DNA of 6,046 nt, taken from positions 1 to 6,046 of the forward strand of contig OMSN01000105.1 of NCBI GenBank assembly GCA_900313765.1. The letters are read 5' to 3'. Made by a program: the position numbers and the translations under genes. The notes below the pieces were generated by a model that was not told where the DNA came from, searched no databases, and saw nothing but the letters and a program-made list of their open reading frames with translations. Source of the DNA: an uncultured Eubacteriales bacterium (lineage in GTDB: Bacteria; Bacillota; Clostridia; Lachnospirales; Lachnospiraceae). This document shows positions 5,297 to 6,046 of the stretch, piece after piece; position 1 is the first letter of the stretch; every line of letters starts with the position of its first letter.

Positions 5297-6046
5297 TCAC
5301 CCACAGAGTCTCAGGATGGCATCTGCAAAGATTTTCGCGCTCTTCACCAGAATGCTGAGCTTCATGAACTCATCATCTCCGTGCATACGGTTGTCCACAT
5401 CTTCCTCTGCGCAGCCAAAAGCAACTCCTCTCTTCAGTCCATGCACATAGGTTCCTCCGCCGATCGCGATGGGCTTTCCCTTCTTCTGGAAATAAACTTC
5501 GTAGGACTCCAGCAGTTTCTGTACCAGTTCACTGTCAGCAGGGACATAATGAACAGGAGTCATGGCATCCTGTTCCATATCGAATCCTGCATCCGACAGC
5601 TCCCTGCGTACTTTTTCAGTCAGGTTCTCATCATTTGCGCAGATCGGAGCCCGACAGTCAAAGCATCCGCTCAGTTCATACTCCGTCCCCTGCGCATTCT
5701 TCACCTCGTAATGAAGAATATCCAGGGACATGGTAAGTTCTCCGCTCTCTTCATCCCTGTAGTCCACGCCCAGGGCCCTGCCATTGTGATCTTCAAACGG
5801 CCAGAATCGTGTTGCCGAGAGCAGTGCATTCTCTCCGTCCCGGTTGCACAGAGGCAGTATTTCCAGCAGACTGAGGGCAGCTGTCAGTCCGTTCAATCCG
5901 TTGTATGGATGTGCGGCATGTCCGGTCTTGCCGGATACCGAGACCAGGAAACATTCCTTCTCTTCCTCTCTGGTGATGGTGATCACTGTGCCGGTTGCGG
6001 TTTCTGTTTCCTTTACAGCCTTCACAAGGTCCTCATAACTGCCGCC
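5297..6046 (-). CDS. M20-family dipeptidase, PepV/Sapep-like (5' end outside the window)
   Basis: The reading frame is open from the window edge (GGSYEDLVKAV) to TGA at 5299-5297, so about 249 C-terminal residues are present; PepV-type enzymes are about 460-470 residues, so roughly the first half is missing. A GTG at 6025-6023 is in frame, but the codons before it are open and read as coding, so it is not a believable start. Recognisable parts are SGKTGHAAHPYNGLNG, the lid-domain segment with the conserved His of M20 peptidases (codon 5920-5918), GGGTYVHGLKRGVAFGC, matching the PepV signature around GGGTY, and NRMHGDDEF, whose His (codon 5383-5381) is the C-terminal metal ligand. The other zinc or manganese ligands would be in the missing half. 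Such cytoplasmic enzymes cleave dipeptides as the last step in peptide use. A related M20 deacylase is possible but fits the GGGTY block less well. Confidence 0.88.
   Translation of the reverse strand, partial: GGSYEDLVKAVKETETATGTVITITREEEKECFLVSVSGKTGHAAHPYNGLNGLTAALSLLEILPLCNRDGENALLSATRFWPFEDHNGRALGVDYRDEESGELTMSLDILHYEVKNAQGTEYELSGCFDCRAPICANDENLTEKVRRELSDAGFDMEQDAMTPVHYVPADSELVQKLLESYEVYFQKKGKPIAIGGGTYVHGLKRGVAFGCAEEDVDNRMHGDDEFMKLSILVKSAKIFADAILRLCG

Noticed and set aside
1653..5502. A 14-bp identical stretch, GAAATAAACTTCGT, at 1653-1666 and 5489-5502
   Set aside because: Both copies are in minus-strand coding sequence and encode the same short peptide EVYF in unrelated proteins; chance sharing of codons, with no flanking similarity.

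Overview
The window reads as a chromosomal segment of a low-to-mid GC Gram-positive bacterium of the Bacillota, most likely Clostridia (Lachnospiraceae-like) or a relative such as the Erysipelotrichia. This is inferred from gene content: a DUF4358-type lipoprotein, a DHHW-family protein beside an MBOAT acyltransferase, a PepV/Sapep-like dipeptidase and a thymidylate synthase with the PC(A/V)Y active-site style of Bacillus ThyA. The strong AGGAGG-type ribosome binding site and the sigma-A-like promoters fit. I see no phage, transposon, CRISPR, tRNA or rRNA signal.

Layout. The minus-strand operon at 3359-1 runs MBOAT O-acyltransferase (3359-1941), DHHW/AlgX-like membrane-anchored protein (1937-783), then thymidylate synthase thyA (764 to beyond position 1, so its 3' end is missing). 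Gaps between genes are 3 and 18 bases. Divergent from it on the plus strand is a membrane-anchored SGNH/GDSL-type hydrolase (3470-4645). The 110-base gap between the two holds a promoter pair built on one perfect 14-bp palindrome that supplies a TATAAT -10 box to both strands. Past the SGNH gene a long perfect hairpin (4691-4721) separates it from a convergent minus-strand gene for a small DUF4358-like lipoprotein (5226-4747). That lipoprotein has its own good promoter immediately after the stop codon of an M20 dipeptidase (6046-5297, N-terminal half outside the window).

How the genes may work together. MBOAT plus DHHW resembles the AlgI plus AlgJ/AlgX (or PatA/PatB, DltB/DltD) arrangement: the MBOAT protein moves an acyl group across the membrane and an SGNH-fold partner on the outside places it on a surface polymer. 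The divergent SGNH protein carries an intact SGNH motif set outside the membrane and is a natural second transferase or a deacylating esterase in the same pathway. This is inference from domains and adjacency; the acyl group and the polymer cannot be read from the sequence. thyA and the dipeptidase are housekeeping neighbours, though thyA appears to be translated from the same message as the acylation genes.
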